DNA of 61,955 bases from JAWRCU01 sp033542235 (GTDB taxonomy: Bacteria > Pseudomonadota > Alphaproteobacteria > Rhizobiales > Rhizobiaceae). This document shows positions 1 to 10,798 of this stretch, piece by piece. Below the pieces are notes generated by a model. The model ran no database searches, was not told the origin of the DNA, and was given only the letters and a program-made list of their open reading frames with translations. A program made the translations under genes and the position numbers. The number at the start of each line of letters is the position of its first letter. Within the stretch, counting starts at the first letter, position 1. The stretch is from positions 1 through 61,955 of the forward strand of contig NZ_JAWRCU010000026.1 of NCBI RefSeq assembly GCF_033542235.1, written 5' to 3'.

Positions 1-68
1 GCAAGCTGCTCGTCATCCTCAATGCAAAAGCACGCGATGCGCGCATCGAGTTCGCTAATGCAACTTGA
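1..68 (+). CDS. C-terminal end of an IS110-type transposase (partial)
   Basis: An open frame enters from the left edge and stops at TGA 66-68. It encodes about 21 residues beginning KLLVILNAKARDA. The KLL-ILNA-RD pattern resembles the extreme C terminus of IS110/IS116/IS902 DEDD transposases, which often end in a K-L-L-x-I-L-N-A string. Only the tail is visible, so the family call rests on this short match, and intactness upstream cannot be judged. It lies just before a palindromic repeat element and the 3' end of rhaK. Confidence 0.45.
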   Translation, partial: KLLVILNAKARDARIEFANAT

Positions 69-83
69 CACGTCAGATAGTCG

Positions 84-243
84 CTCATCGCCCTGCCGGG
101 CACTTCTCCCCGTAAACGGGGAGAAGGTAGCCGGCCGCAAATGAAGGCACCTTTTCTGCAACGTTGGCGATTGGCGAAATCAAAACGGCAGTCGTCCTTC
201 TCCCCGTGAACGGGGAGAAGGTGCCGGCAGGCAGATGAGGGGC
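84..243. repeat. Palindromic intergenic repeat (family B)
   Basis: Two inverted arms read CTCATC-GCCTGCCGG then CTTCTCCCCGT-AACGGGGAGAAGG, at 84-127 and 195-243, separated by about 65 bases. Each arm is itself a hairpin around CTTCTCCCCGT. This is the only copy of this variant in the window, but it has the same overall design as the repeats at 16427, 41526, 51614 and 55504. It fills the gap between the transposase tail and rhaK. Confidence 0.75.
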
Positions 244-324
244 TGCGCCAACCGTCAAACCTTAGAGCCGTTTGCAATCCCCTCCGCCGGCATGAAGCGT
301 GCGTCAAGCGAGTTGCAGAACGCG

Positions 325-1695
325 CTACCCAACCATCTGGCGCCAACGCCTCGCAAAGGCCTCCCACTCCGCGCCAGGCGACGTGATCGCCTGGCCGTCT
401 GGCGCTGATTCAGCTGGCATCTCTCCGTCTGCCGCCAGCAACGCCGCGCCGATGCTGGTGCCGGTGGCGCTTGTTCCGGCCGAGATCACCGGCTGCGCCG
501 TGGCGGCGGCAAGCATCTTCGCAAAGAGCACATTTGCGGCGAACGGACCCTCGATGATCGCCGGCCCCTTCGCCCCGATGAGTTCGAGCGCTGTAGCGGT
601 CATCAAAGCGAGATAGAACGACGCGGCGGCAGTGCGCACTCCGCCCTCCGGCTCGCCGCCAATCCACTCGCTCTTCCGATCCGGAAACGGACCGGAACCC
701 CGCTGGATTGACGGCGTGAGCATGATCGGCGATTTGAGCACCGCCTCGACCTCATCGCCCGCCGACGCGGGCGCATTCTCCCCGACAAGGATCGCGAACT
801 CGCGCCCGCCCATGAAGCGCGCCGACGGCACCGGTTCGCCGAATGCACTGACGTTGACCAGCGTGTCGCGTGTCGGATCGAGTCCGACCCGCTCGCCCCC
901 GATGGCCATCGAGATCACCCAGGTGCCGGTCGAAACCACGGAGAACGGCTGTTCCCGGCCGATCAGGTGCGGGAGCAGCGAAGCGTTGGAATCGTGAATG
1001 CCGCAGTGGACCGGCGTTCCGGAAGCAAGCCCTGTTGCCGCCGCGACCTCGGGCAAGATCGGACTCAGCCTGTCAGCGGCGCGCCGAACCGGAGCCATCA
1101 GCTCGCGCCAACCCATGCGCTCGACCAAAGAGGAGAAGTGACCTTCGCGGACGCCCCACAGGTCCGTGTGGCAGCCGAGTGAGGTCGTCTCGTTGGCGCG
1201 GACCCCGGTGAGACGGAATGCCCAATATTGCGGGTACATGAGGATACTCGCCGTGCGAGCGAAATCCTCGGGAAACGTCCTTGCCTGCCAGAAGAGCTGG
1301 GCGCCCAGGTTCAGGCCGACCGGCAGGCGCGGCGTCCCGGTTTCGGCAAAGGGCGGCCGCTCGGCATCATATTCGCCTGCAACCCGGTCCGGACCGTCAT
1401 GCTCATAGTCGAGGATCGGCAAGGCGAGCCTGCCACCGGCATCGATAAGCGCTGCCGTCGCACCATGCGTCGTGATGGAAACGGCATCGATCCTCTGCTC
1501 GCGGTTCAGTGCGGCGAGACTGTCGAGGACGAACGCCCATAGCCGCTCGGTATCGAAATGCGGATAAGGGCCATCCCTGAGGACCGCGTTCGGCATGCGC
1601 CGCACGCCGGTCTCGGCCCGGCGATCGAGATCGACCACCACCACCTTGGCGTTCGTTTTGCCGATATCGATAACGGCGACATGGCGTACGGGCAT
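325..1695 (-). CDS. rhaK: L-rhamnulokinase-type FGGY carbohydrate kinase RhaK
   Basis: This 456-residue FGGY sugar kinase should phosphorylate the keto-sugar made by RhaI (L-rhamnulose) with ATP in the cytoplasm. The N terminus has the phosphate-binding signature DIGKTN at residues 10-15, the form typical of rhamnulokinases. Further on are GIHDSNAS and STGTWV, which match the second FGGY nucleotide-binding lobe. It is the last gene of the minus-strand rhaR-T-P-Q-S-K run, 68 bases after rhaS. In Rhizobium leguminosarum RhaK also influences the rhamnose transporter; that is family knowledge, not something visible here. The mutarotase gene that usually precedes rhaK in rhizobia is absent from this place. 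Confidence 0.9.
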   Translation of the reverse strand: MPVRHVAVIDIGKTNAKVVVVDLDRRAETGVRRMPNAVLRDGPYPHFDTERLWAFVLDSLAALNREQRIDAVSITTHGATAALIDAGGRLALPILDYEHDGPDRVAGEYDAERPPFAETGTPRLPVGLNLGAQLFWQARTFPEDFARTASILMYPQYWAFRLTGVRANETTSLGCHTDLWGVREGHFSSLVERMGWRELMAPVRRAADRLSPILPEVAAATGLASGTPVHCGIHDSNASLLPHLIGREQPFSVVSTGTWVISMAIGGERVGLDPTRDTLVNVSAFGEPVPSARFMGGREFAILVGENAPASAGDEVEAVLKSPIMLTPSIQRGSGPFPDRKSEWIGGEPEGGVRTAAASFYLALMTATALELIGAKGPAIIEGPFAANVLFAKMLAAATAQPVISAGTSATGTSIGAALLAADGEMPAESAPDGQAITSPGAEWEAFARRWRQMVG

Positions 1696-1763
1696 GAGAA
1701 TACCAGGAAGAAGAGGGGCACAGCGCCTTGGCGCCGTGCCCCTTGCCTGTTGGCGAGGTCGGC

Positions 1764-2804
1764 CTACTTCGCCGCTGCCTCAACGTTGCTCTTGTCGTAG
1801 ACGGTGAACGGCCCCATCAGGACGCGCAGCCCCTTCTCGCGGGTCGGGTCCTTGGTGATCTCGTAGTCACCCATGCGACCGGCCGTGAACTTCGCGCCCT
1901 CCTCCGCCTTCAGGTCGCCGGCCGCGAGCATGTAGGCAGTGTAATAAGTGAGATAGCCGAGGTCGACGAAGCTCCACAACGCAAACTGCGGAGCGCAGCC
2001 ATTCATGGTGTAGGACACCATCTCGGCCGGCAGGCCGAGGCCGCTCACCTTCACCTTGTCGCAGAGCTTCTCATCCTGCATTGCCTTGGCCGCCGCGGCG
2101 ATGCCGACAGTCGTCGGAGCCATGATGAGCTTGAGGTTCGGATGCTTGTCGACGAGCGCCAGGGCCTGGTTGTAGCTCTGCTCGGACTGGTCGTTGCCGT
2201 AGACGAGGTCGACCTGCTTGAGCTTGGCGTATTTCGGGTCCTTCAGGACTTGCTCGAACGCTTTGATCCAGGCGTTCTGGTTGGCCGCGTCCGGAGAGGC
2301 CGAAAGGATAGCGAATTCGCCGCCATCGGGCAGGATGTTGAGCGCCATATCGGCCATCACCTGCCCGGTCTTGTTGAAGTCGACCTGCGCGACGAATACG
2401 TCCTCGCCTTCCGCGGTGGGGATCGGCGAATCCCACGTCACGATCTTGATGCCCTTGTCATGCGCGGCCTTGGCCGCCGGCGCGATCTGGTCGCCGGCAT
2501 TGTTAGAGATCATGATCGCCCCGACATTCTGCGTCGTAGCGTTGGTCACGATTTCGATCTGGCCGGCCACACTGTTTTCGGGCGTCGGTCCCAGGAACTT
2601 CACCTCCTTGGGATTCTTCAGCTCTTTCTGCGCTTCGGCCGCTCCCGTGTGCGCCTGATCGAATACGGCGATACCGAGGAATTTCGGCAGGAGCACCATG
2701 TCGATGCTCTTGCCGGGGGTTGCCTTGGCGTCTGCGGCATAGGCCGCATGGGCCATCACGCTGACCAGGGCCAGGGCGGCCGTGGTCGTCAGAAACTTCT
2801 TCAT
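1764..2804 (-). CDS. rhaS: Rhamnose ABC transporter substrate-binding protein RhaS
   Basis: A 346-residue periplasmic sugar-binding protein of the ribose/autoinducer-2 (LsrB-like) type. The start ATG at 2804 overlaps the rhaQ stop (ATGA), and a Sec signal peptide follows (MKKFLTTTAALALVSVMAHA, then AYAAD). The mature part contains the paired Rossmann lobes with INATTQNVGAIMISNN-like and VTWDSP motifs typical of Periplasmic_binding_4 proteins. It captures rhamnose and delivers it to RhaPQ-RhaT. In the best-studied rhizobial cluster rhaS precedes rhaT; here it comes after the permeases, so the order is rearranged. Confidence 0.9.
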   Translation of the reverse strand: MKKFLTTTAALALVSVMAHAAYAADAKATPGKSIDMVLLPKFLGIAVFDQAHTGAAEAQKELKNPKEVKFLGPTPENSVAGQIEIVTNATTQNVGAIMISNNAGDQIAPAAKAAHDKGIKIVTWDSPIPTAEGEDVFVAQVDFNKTGQVMADMALNILPDGGEFAILSASPDAANQNAWIKAFEQVLKDPKYAKLKQVDLVYGNDQSEQSYNQALALVDKHPNLKLIMAPTTVGIAAAAKAMQDEKLCDKVKVSGLGLPAEMVSYTMNGCAPQFALWSFVDLGYLTYYTAYMLAAGDLKAEEGAKFTAGRMGDYEITKDPTREKGLRVLMGPFTVYDKSNVEAAAK

Positions 2805-3769
2805 GTCTCTCTCCCCTTCAGTCGTTTTAGAGTGCTTTGCACGATGTTCGGAACCAGGACTGAAAGGATCAGCAGGGCTCCGATCACGCTCGTTTGGGTA
2901 TTGCCGGTGATGTTGGCCAAACCCATCCCATTGCGGAGGTTGAGAATAAGGAAAATCGACAGCCCAACCCCCAGAAGACTGCCTGATCCGCCGAAGATGC
3001 TGACCCCGCCCAGAAGCACGATGGTGATGATGTCGAGTTCGAAGCCGAAGGCAGTGTCGCCGCGCACCGAGCCGAGCCGCGCGGCATAGAGGAGCCCTGC
3101 GATCGCCGCGACGACGCCGGAAGCCGTGAACAGCATCAGCTTCACCCGCTTGACGTTCACGCCGGAGTAGCGCGCCGCCTCGATGCCGTTGCCCATGACG
3201 TAGATGTAGCGGCCGAGCGCCGAGCCGTGCAGCGCGATGCCGATGACGGCAAAAAGCAGGATAAAGACGATGATAGAGAAGGTGAGCGGCCCGAAGATCG
3301 GCTGTTGCCCAAGGCTGTTGAACCAGGCCGGATAGCCGCCGATGGCGCGGTCCTCCAGGAAGATGCGTGCAACACCCCGAAATCCGATCAGGCCGGCAAG
3401 CGTGACTGCCAGCGACGGCAGCCCCACATAGGCCACCCAGAAGCCGTTGAACGCTCCGCAAAACGCCCCGATCAGGATCGCCGCCAGAAGGCAGAGTGGC
3501 ATCGGCAGGCCCAACTGGAACAACCATGCCATGACGCAGGCGGCGAGCCCCATGATCGAGGCGACGGAGAGGTCGATCTCGCCGCTGATGATGATCAGCG
3601 TCATGACGAGCGCCACGATGATCTTCTCGATCGAGAGCTGGAACAGGTTCACGATGTTCTCGACGCCGAGATAGTAGGGCGAATAGCCGATATTGATCGC
3701 GACGATGACGACAAGCAGAGCGAGCAGCAGCCCCTCCCAGCTCATCAGCCGGCTCTGCACCGCGGTCAT
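2801..3769 (-). CDS. rhaQ: Rhamnose ABC transporter permease RhaQ
   Basis: A 322-residue inner-membrane permease of the BPD_transp_2 family (ribose/xylose type) with about eight to ten hydrophobic segments. The conserved ISGEIDLSVASIMGLAA block lies near residue 65, and the GGVSIFGGSGSLLGVGLS EAA-like region near residue 250. The start ATG at 3769 overlaps the rhaP stop (ATGA) and its stop overlaps the rhaS start in the same way, so translation is coupled. It pairs with RhaP to form the membrane channel. Which of the two permeases should be called P or Q is by convention of gene order only. Confidence 0.88.
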   Translation of the reverse strand: MTAVQSRLMSWEGLLLALLVVIVAINIGYSPYYLGVENIVNLFQLSIEKIIVALVMTLIIISGEIDLSVASIMGLAACVMAWLFQLGLPMPLCLLAAILIGAFCGAFNGFWVAYVGLPSLAVTLAGLIGFRGVARIFLEDRAIGGYPAWFNSLGQQPIFGPLTFSIIVFILLFAVIGIALHGSALGRYIYVMGNGIEAARYSGVNVKRVKLMLFTASGVVAAIAGLLYAARLGSVRGDTAFGFELDIITIVLLGGVSIFGGSGSLLGVGLSIFLILNLRNGMGLANITGNTQTSVIGALLILSVLVPNIVQSTLKRLKGRET

Positions 3770-4820
3770 GGCGCGACCTCCCCTTCGCTGCCGACAGCCG
3801 ACGTCGGCCTGGCGACGGGCCGCATGTCGGCGCGCGCCCACAGCGCTCTCAAGCGGTTCAGCAGCACTGCGTCGCTTGCGACGGCAAGCAGGATGAGCAG
3901 GCCGAGAATGGCGTCGCGCCAGAACTCGTTGATCTGCAGGCGGAACAGGCTCTGCTCCAGCGTGCCGATCATGACCGCGCCGAGCATCGCGCCGATCAGC
4001 GTGCCCGAGCCGCCGAAGATATTGACGCCGCCCACCACGACGGCAGCGACCACCTGCAGCTCGAGCCCGCGGCCGGCCTCGACGGTGATGTTGCCGAAGC
4101 GGGCGAGAAACATGAAGCCGGCGAGCCCTGACAGCGCGCCGGAAAGCGCGAAGGCGGTGAAGATGATGCGCTGCTTGGGCAGCCCGACCAGCTCGGCCGC
4201 GTCCGGGTTCGAGCCTATCGCATAGAAGCCGCGACCGAAATTGAAGAAGCTGAGGAGCAGCTGGAATACGATGACAACGATCAACGCCAGCACGACGATC
4301 GCGCGGATCTCGAGGCCGCCGATGGTCATGAGCGGCATCTGCGGCAGATCGACGAGCCAGGGCGGCAGGCTGTCCGTGGTCACCGTCTTGGCGCCGGAAT
4401 AGTCGATCAGGATGCCCCGGTAGATCGCCAGCGTGCCGAGCGTCACGATGATAGACGGAACTCGGCCCCAGGCGACGATGACGCCGTTGACAGCCCCCAT
4501 CAGAAGACCGAGCCCCATGGCGATCGCGATCGCCGACAGGGCTCCGAGATTGGGATTGGCCGCGAGCTGAACACCGGTGAAATAGGCGGTGCAGCCGACG
4601 ATCGAGCCGACCGAGAGATCGATGTTGCGGGTGAGCACGACGAGCGTCATGCCGGCACCGATGACGGTGACGATGGCGACGCTGGTGGCGATACGGTTGA
4701 ACGTGCGCGAGGTGTAGTAGCCGTCGATCATGGCGCCGAACACGATCACGGCGAGAATGATGATGAGCAGCAGGCTGAGCTCGCGGACCTGCTCCGGCCG
4801 GATATGGCGCTGCAGCCAGC

Positions 4821-4824
<4 letters not shown>
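3766..4824 (-). CDS. rhaP: Rhamnose ABC transporter permease RhaP
   Basis: A 352-residue permease of the same family as its neighbour. It starts at ATG 4824 (MSWLQRHIRPEQ), chosen because that ATG overlaps the rhaT stop as ATGA and a hydrophobic segment follows at once; the longer upstream frame is an out-of-frame shadow of rhaT. The conserved LTRNIDLSVGSIVGCTA and GGVNIFGGSGTLIGAMLG blocks identify a BPD_transp_2 permease. It forms the heteromeric pore with RhaQ. Its polar C terminus (about 15 residues after the last hydrophobic segment) is unremarkable. Confidence 0.88.
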
Positions 4825-6335
<1,511 letters not shown>

Positions 6336-6389
6336 GGCAGGCCCCGCGAGAAATCGCTGCCGCAGCTTGTCCGCTGAGGAAATGATGCG

Positions 6390-7187
6390 CTAACCGGCGG
6401 CACGTTCGTCTGCCCTCAAAGTGACGATCTCGACGCGCACCCCTTTGTCGCGCAGCATGGTCACGGCTTCCTCCGGTGCTTCGTCGTCGGTGATGACCGT
6501 GCTGACGCGTTCGAGCGGGCAGAGAATAAGGCTCGAGCGGCGCTCGAACTTCGACGAATCCACGAGCAGGACGAGTTCGTCGGCCTGGTCGATCAGCTTC
6601 TGCTCCGCCTGGATGATCAGCGGGTCGCCTTCCATCACGCCGAGCTGGCTTACGCCCTGCGCGCCCATGAACATGCGCCGCGCGTAGAAGTTGCGGGTCA
6701 CGTCGTTGTCGAATGGGGAGAGGATGATGTTCTGCTCGCGATAGATCGTGCCGCCCGACAGCATCACCGTATTCTTCGAATGCTTGAGCAGATGCTCGGC
6801 GATCGGGAAGGAGTTGGTGAAGACCGTCAAGCGGCGGCTCGCCAGGAAATGCACCATCTGGAAGGTCGTGGTGCCGCCATTGATGATGATCGACTCGCCG
6901 TCGCTGCAGAGCGCGACGGCGGCCCGCGCGATCGCCCGCTTCTGGGCGGCGTTCAAGGTCTCGTTGACGCTGAAGGGACGGCCGGCTAGCCCGATGAACT
7001 GCGGCGGGGTGAGCGCTTCGGCGCCGCCGCGCACGCGGCGCAGGCGCTTCTGAAGATGCAGCGCAGCAATGTCGCGCCGGATCGTCGCCTCCGACGAGGA
7101 GGTCAACTCCACCAGCTCCTGCACCGTCACCACAGGCTTTTCCTGGATGGCGGCCACGATGAGCCTATGACGCTCCTTTTCGTGCAT
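6390..7187 (-). CDS. rhaR: DeoR-family rhamnose regulator RhaR
   Basis: A 265-residue DeoR regulator: an N-terminal winged helix-turn-helix at about residues 5-57 (VVTVQELVELTSSSEATIRR) and a C-terminal DeoRC sensor domain of the sugar-phosphate-binding type (IINGGTTTFQMVHFL near residue 100). It is the first gene of the minus-strand transport/kinase operon, divergent from rhaD-rhaI. Rhizobial RhaR is known to act as negative regulator of rhamnose genes; the effector is presumed to be a pathway intermediate. Repeated TGATCG units in the intergenic region at 7245-7305 are candidate binding sites. Confidence 0.9.
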   Translation of the reverse strand: MHEKERHRLIVAAIQEKPVVTVQELVELTSSSEATIRRDIAALHLQKRLRRVRGGAEALTPPQFIGLAGRPFSVNETLNAAQKRAIARAAVALCSDGESIIINGGTTTFQMVHFLASRRLTVFTNSFPIAEHLLKHSKNTVMLSGGTIYREQNIILSPFDNDVTRNFYARRMFMGAQGVSQLGVMEGDPLIIQAEQKLIDQADELVLLVDSSKFERRSSLILCPLERVSTVITDDEAPEEAVTMLRDKGVRVEIVTLRADERAAG

Positions 7188-7208
7188 GACTCCTCCCCGA
7201 GCCAGTCC

Positions 7209-7237
7209 ATTAATTCACCCGCAAACGACGCTGTCAA
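7209..7237 (-). promoter_or_regulatory. Predicted rhaR operon promoter
   Basis: On the minus strand TTGACA (plus-strand 7232-7237), a 17-base spacer and ATTAAT (7209-7214) form a good sigma70-type promoter ending 22 bases before the rhaR start. The -35 element lies 7 bases from the inverted repeat that begins at 7245, so a bound repressor could block it. No experiment is implied. Confidence 0.55.
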
Positions 7238-7244
7238 TCAACTT

Positions 7245-7305
7245 CGATCATAATATTTCATTGTGCAGTGCAATATGATCGTTTCTGATCGTTTTTGATT
7301 GACAC
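7245..7305. promoter_or_regulatory. Candidate RhaR operators and rhaD promoter -35
   Basis: An inverted repeat pairs CGATCATAATATT (7245-7257) with CAATATGATCG (7271-7281). Directly following are three 10-base units in tandem, TGATCGTTTC (7276-7285), TGATCGTTTT (7286-7295) and TGATTGACAC (7296-7305). A 10-base period places every unit on the same face of the helix, a layout known for DeoR-family operators. TTGACA at 7299-7304 inside the third unit is a plausible -35 for rhaD; the matching -10 is not obvious. Assignment to RhaR is inference from position. Confidence 0.6.
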
Positions 7306-7374
7306 GCTCTCGGCCAACATGTGAATTTGAGGCATGATTGCCGTGCCGGACCTGCTCGGCACCAGGAGACTTCC

Positions 7375-9477
7375 ATGCTTGAAACGCGCACCAATCCGCG
7401 CCTCGCCAACCTTTGGGACGATGCGAAGGCGGCAGGCATGAGCGAGCCTGAGCGGTTGCTTTATCGCTCGAACCTGCTCGGCTCCGACAAACGGATCACC
7501 AATTATGGGGGCGGCAACACCTCGGCGAAGGTGATGGAGAAAGACCCGCTCACCGGAGAGCCGGTCGAAGTGCTTTGGGTCAAGGGCTCCGGCGGCGATG
7601 TCGGCACCATCAAGCTCGACGGCTTCGCCACGCTCTACCAGGCCAAGCTCGAAGCGCTGAAGAAGCTTTATCGCGGCCTCGAGCACGAGGATGAGATGGT
7701 GGGCTACCTCGCCCATTGCACCTTCAACCTCAACCCGCGCGCTGCCTCGATCGACACGCCGCTGCACGCCTTCGTGCCCAAGAAGCATGTCGACCACATG
7801 CACCCGGATGCGATCATCGCGATCGCTGCATCGAAAAACAGCAAGGAGCTGACGGAAAGGGTCTTCGACGGCGAGATCGGCTGGCTGCCCTGGAAGCGGC
7901 CTGGATTCGAGCTCGGCCTGTGGCTGGAGAAGTTCTGCAAGGAGAACCCGGACGCCAAGGGCGTCATTCTCGAGAGCCACGGCCTTTTCACTTGGGGCGA
8001 CACGGCGAGCGAAAGCTATGAGACCACGATCAGGATCATCAATCGCGCTATCGAATGGTTCGAAGGCGAGACCAAAGGCAAACCGGCTTTCGGCGGCGAG
8101 ACGCATCCGCCCCTGCCCGCCGCCGAGCGCCGGGCGATCGCGGCACGGCTCATGCCGGCGATCCGAGGCATGATCTCCGCCTCCGAGCGCAAGGTCGGCC
8201 ATTTCGACGACCAGGCGGCCGTGCTCGAATTCGTCGGCTCGAAAGAGCTCGAGAGGCTCGCCGCCCTCGGCACGAGCTGCCCCGACCATTTCCTGCGCAC
8301 CAAGATCAGGCCGCTGGTGGTCGACTTCGACCCGGCCAATCCGGATCTCGAAAAGACGCTTGCGGGTTTGTCCGGCGCGATAGAGGCCTACCGCGACGGC
8401 TATGCGGATTATTACGAGCGCTGCAAGCGGCCGGACAGCCCTGCTATGCGTGACCCGAACGCGGTGGTCTACCTCGTGCCCGGCGTCGGCATGATCACCT
8501 TCGCCGGCGACAAGGCGACCGCGCGCATCTCGGCGGAATTCTACGTCAACGCGATCAACGTGATGCGCGGCGCGTCCGGCGTCTCGACCTATGTCGGCCT
8601 GCCCGAGCAGGAGGCCTTCGACATCGAATATTGGCTGCTGGAAGAGGCAAAGCTCCAGCGCATGCCCAAGCCCAAGCCGCTTGCCGGCAAGGTGGCGCTG
8701 ATCACCGGCGGAGCCGGTGGCATCGGCAAGGCGACCGCTGAACGTTTCCTGCGCGACGGCGCCTGCGTGGTGATCGCCGATATCGACGAGCCGGCGCTTG
8801 CCGCGGCCGAGAAAGATCTCGCCGGCCGCCATACCGCCGACGCCATCCGCAGCGCCCGCCTCGACGTGACGAAGGAAAAGGACGTGACCGACGCCTTTGC
8901 CTTCGCAGCCGCCGAATATGGCGGGCTCGACATGCTGATCTCGAACGCCGGCATCTCCTCCGCCGCGCCGATCGACGAGACGGAGCTGTCCATGTGGAAC
9001 CGCAACATGGACATACTTTCGACCGGCTACTTCCTGGTCGCGCGCGAGGCCTTTCGGCTGATGAAGAAGCAGAATACGGGTGGCGCGATCGTCTTCATCT
9101 CGTCCAAAAACGGGCTTGCAGCCTCGCCCAATGCAGCGGCCTACTGCACGGCCAAGGCCGCCGAAATCCACCTTGCGCGCTGCCTTGCGCTGGAGGGCGC
9201 GGAGTTCGGCATACGCGTCAATACGGTAAATCCGGACGCCGTCCTGCGCGGTTCCAAGATCTGGACCGGCGAATGGCGTGAGCAGCGTGCCGCCGCCTAC
9301 AAAATGGCGCCGGACGAGCTGGAAGAGCATTACCGCAAGCGTTCGCTGTTGAAGCTCGGTGTCTTTCCGGAGGATGTCGCGGAAGCTGCGTTCTTCCTCG
9401 TCTCCGACATGTCGGCGAAGTCGACCGGAAACATCATCAATGTGGACGCGGGTAACGCACAGAGCTTTACGCGGTAG
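7375..9477 (+). CDS. rhaD: Bifunctional rhamnulose-1-phosphate aldolase / short-chain dehydrogenase RhaD
   Basis: A 700-residue fusion. The N-terminal class II aldolase/adducin-type domain (about 1-430) carries metal-site histidines in HVDHMHPDA and SHGLFTWGD; it should split rhamnulose 1-phosphate into dihydroxyacetone phosphate and L-lactaldehyde. The C-terminal short-chain dehydrogenase domain (about 435-700) has the nucleotide motif ITGGAGGIGKA and catalytic YCTAK, and likely oxidises or reduces lactaldehyde. This architecture is the known rhizobial/Bacillus RhaD form. The start ATG 7375 follows a good AGGAG; the GTG 54 bases upstream lacks one. rhaI follows after 28 bases. Confidence 0.93.
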   Translation: MLETRTNPRLANLWDDAKAAGMSEPERLLYRSNLLGSDKRITNYGGGNTSAKVMEKDPLTGEPVEVLWVKGSGGDVGTIKLDGFATLYQAKLEALKKLYRGLEHEDEMVGYLAHCTFNLNPRAASIDTPLHAFVPKKHVDHMHPDAIIAIAASKNSKELTERVFDGEIGWLPWKRPGFELGLWLEKFCKENPDAKGVILESHGLFTWGDTASESYETTIRIINRAIEWFEGETKGKPAFGGETHPPLPAAERRAIAARLMPAIRGMISASERKVGHFDDQAAVLEFVGSKELERLAALGTSCPDHFLRTKIRPLVVDFDPANPDLEKTLAGLSGAIEAYRDGYADYYERCKRPDSPAMRDPNAVVYLVPGVGMITFAGDKATARISAEFYVNAINVMRGASGVSTYVGLPEQEAFDIEYWLLEEAKLQRMPKPKPLAGKVALITGGAGGIGKATAERFLRDGACVVIADIDEPALAAAEKDLAGRHTADAIRSARLDVTKEKDVTDAFAFAAAEYGGLDMLISNAGISSAAPIDETELSMWNRNMDILSTGYFLVAREAFRLMKKQNTGGAIVFISSKNGLAASPNAAAYCTAKAAEIHLARCLALEGAEFGIRVNTVNPDAVLRGSKIWTGEWREQRAAAYKMAPDELEEHYRKRSLLKLGVFPEDVAEAAFFLVSDMSAKSTGNIINVDAGNAQSFTR

Positions 9478-9505
9478 TGACGGTGCCAAGCTGGGAGGAG
9501 AACCA

Positions 9506-10798
9506 ATGGCCGAGCAACTGATCGCCGCCGATATCGTCGAGAAGGACAACGCCGCGCGCGAAGCCAATCTCAAGCGGGACTACGATGCGCTCGGCGAGCA
9601 GCTCGCGCGGCGCGGGATCGCGATCGACGGCATCTTGAAGAAGGTTTCGGCCTTTCACGTGGCCATTCCCTCCTGGGGCGTCGGCACGGGCGGCACGCGC
9701 TTCGCGCGCTTTCCCGGTCCCGGAGAACCGCGCGACGTCTTCGACAAGATCGAGGATTGCGCCGTCATCCAGCAGCTTGCCCGCGCCACGCCGACGGTCT
9801 CGCTGCACATTCCCTGGGACAAGGCCGACCCGAACCGCCTGAAGCAAGCCGCTTCGCGTTTCGGGCTCTCCTTCGACGCGATGAACTCGAACACCTTCTC
9901 CGATGCGAAGGACCAGAAGCTTTCCTACAAGTTCGGCTCGCTCTCGCATAGCGACCCGGCCGTACGTCGGCAGGCGGTCGAGCACAATCTCCAATGTATC
10001 GAAATCGGCAAGGTAATAGGCTCGAAGGCGCTGACCGTGTGGATCGGCGACGGGTCCAATTTCCCCGGCCAATCGAATTTCACCAGAGTCTTCGAACGCT
10101 ATCTCGAAGCGATGCGCGAAATATACGGCGCATTGCCCGAGGACTGGCGGCTCTTCACCGAACACAAGATGTACGAGCCTGCCTTCTATTCGACCGTCGT
10201 CCAGGACTGGGGAACGAACTACATCATCGCTGAGCAGCTTGGGCCGAAGGCCTACTGCCTCGTCGACCTCGGCCACCACGCTCCGAACGTCAACATTGAG
10301 ATGATCGTGGCGCGGTTGATCCAGTTCGGAAAGCTCGGCGGCTTTCACTTCAACGATTCCAAATATGGCGACGACGATCTCGACGCCGGCTCGATCGACC
10401 CGTTCCGGCTTTTCCTGGTCTTCAACGAGCTGGTCGATGCCGAACTGCGAGGCGCGAGCGGCTTCGATCCCGCTCATATGCTCGATCAGAGCCACAACGT
10501 CACCGATCCGATCGAAAGCCTGATGCTGTCCGCGGTCGAGGTGCAGCGTGCATACGCACAGGCGCTGCTCGTCAATCGCAAGGCGCTCGAAGCCTACCAG
10601 GACGACAATGACGCGTTGATGGCGCGCGAGACGCTCAAGGCTGCGTACCGGACCGACGTCGAACCTATTCTCGCCAGGGCAAGACTCGATGCGGGTGGCG
10701 CGATTGATCCAGTCGCTGCCTATCGTACGAGCGGCTACCGGAAGAAGGTAGCAGCGGAGCGACCGGCGGTGGCAAGCGGGGGCGGCGGCATCGTTTGA
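9506..10798 (+). CDS. rhaI: L-rhamnose catabolism isomerase RhaI
   Basis: A 430-residue TIM-barrel isomerase of the xylose-isomerase-like fold, matching the length of the Pseudomonas stutzeri-type L-rhamnose isomerase. It interconverts L-rhamnose and L-rhamnulose in the cytoplasm with divalent metal. Candidate metal ligands lie in LFTEHKMYEPAF, LVDLGHHAPN and GFHFNDSKYGDDDLD. The start ATG 9506 is preceded by GGGAGGAG at 9493-9500. It is cotranscribed with rhaD from the divergent promoter region. Confidence 0.92.
   Translation: MAEQLIAADIVEKDNAAREANLKRDYDALGEQLARRGIAIDGILKKVSAFHVAIPSWGVGTGGTRFARFPGPGEPRDVFDKIEDCAVIQQLARATPTVSLHIPWDKADPNRLKQAASRFGLSFDAMNSNTFSDAKDQKLSYKFGSLSHSDPAVRRQAVEHNLQCIEIGKVIGSKALTVWIGDGSNFPGQSNFTRVFERYLEAMREIYGALPEDWRLFTEHKMYEPAFYSTVVQDWGTNYIIAEQLGPKAYCLVDLGHHAPNVNIEMIVARLIQFGKLGGFHFNDSKYGDDDLDAGSIDPFRLFLVFNELVDAELRGASGFDPAHMLDQSHNVTDPIESLMLSAVEVQRAYAQALLVNRKALEAYQDDNDALMARETLKAAYRTDVEPILARARLDAGGAIDPVAAYRTSGYRKKVAAERPAVASGGGGIV

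Noticed and set aside
84..243. Possible CRISPR-like array from recurring CTCCCC/GGGGAG blocks
   Set aside because: The blocks are inverted pairs, not regularly spaced direct repeats, and no cas genes are present.
1728..3089. 453-residue plus-strand frame opposite rhaS/rhaQ
   Set aside because: It is an antisense shadow; rhaS and rhaQ have clear signal peptide, membrane spans and coupled starts.
7258..9573. 771-residue minus-strand frame opposite rhaD
   Set aside because: It is a GC-rich antisense shadow of an unmistakable bifunctional RhaD, with no recognisable domain or start signal.
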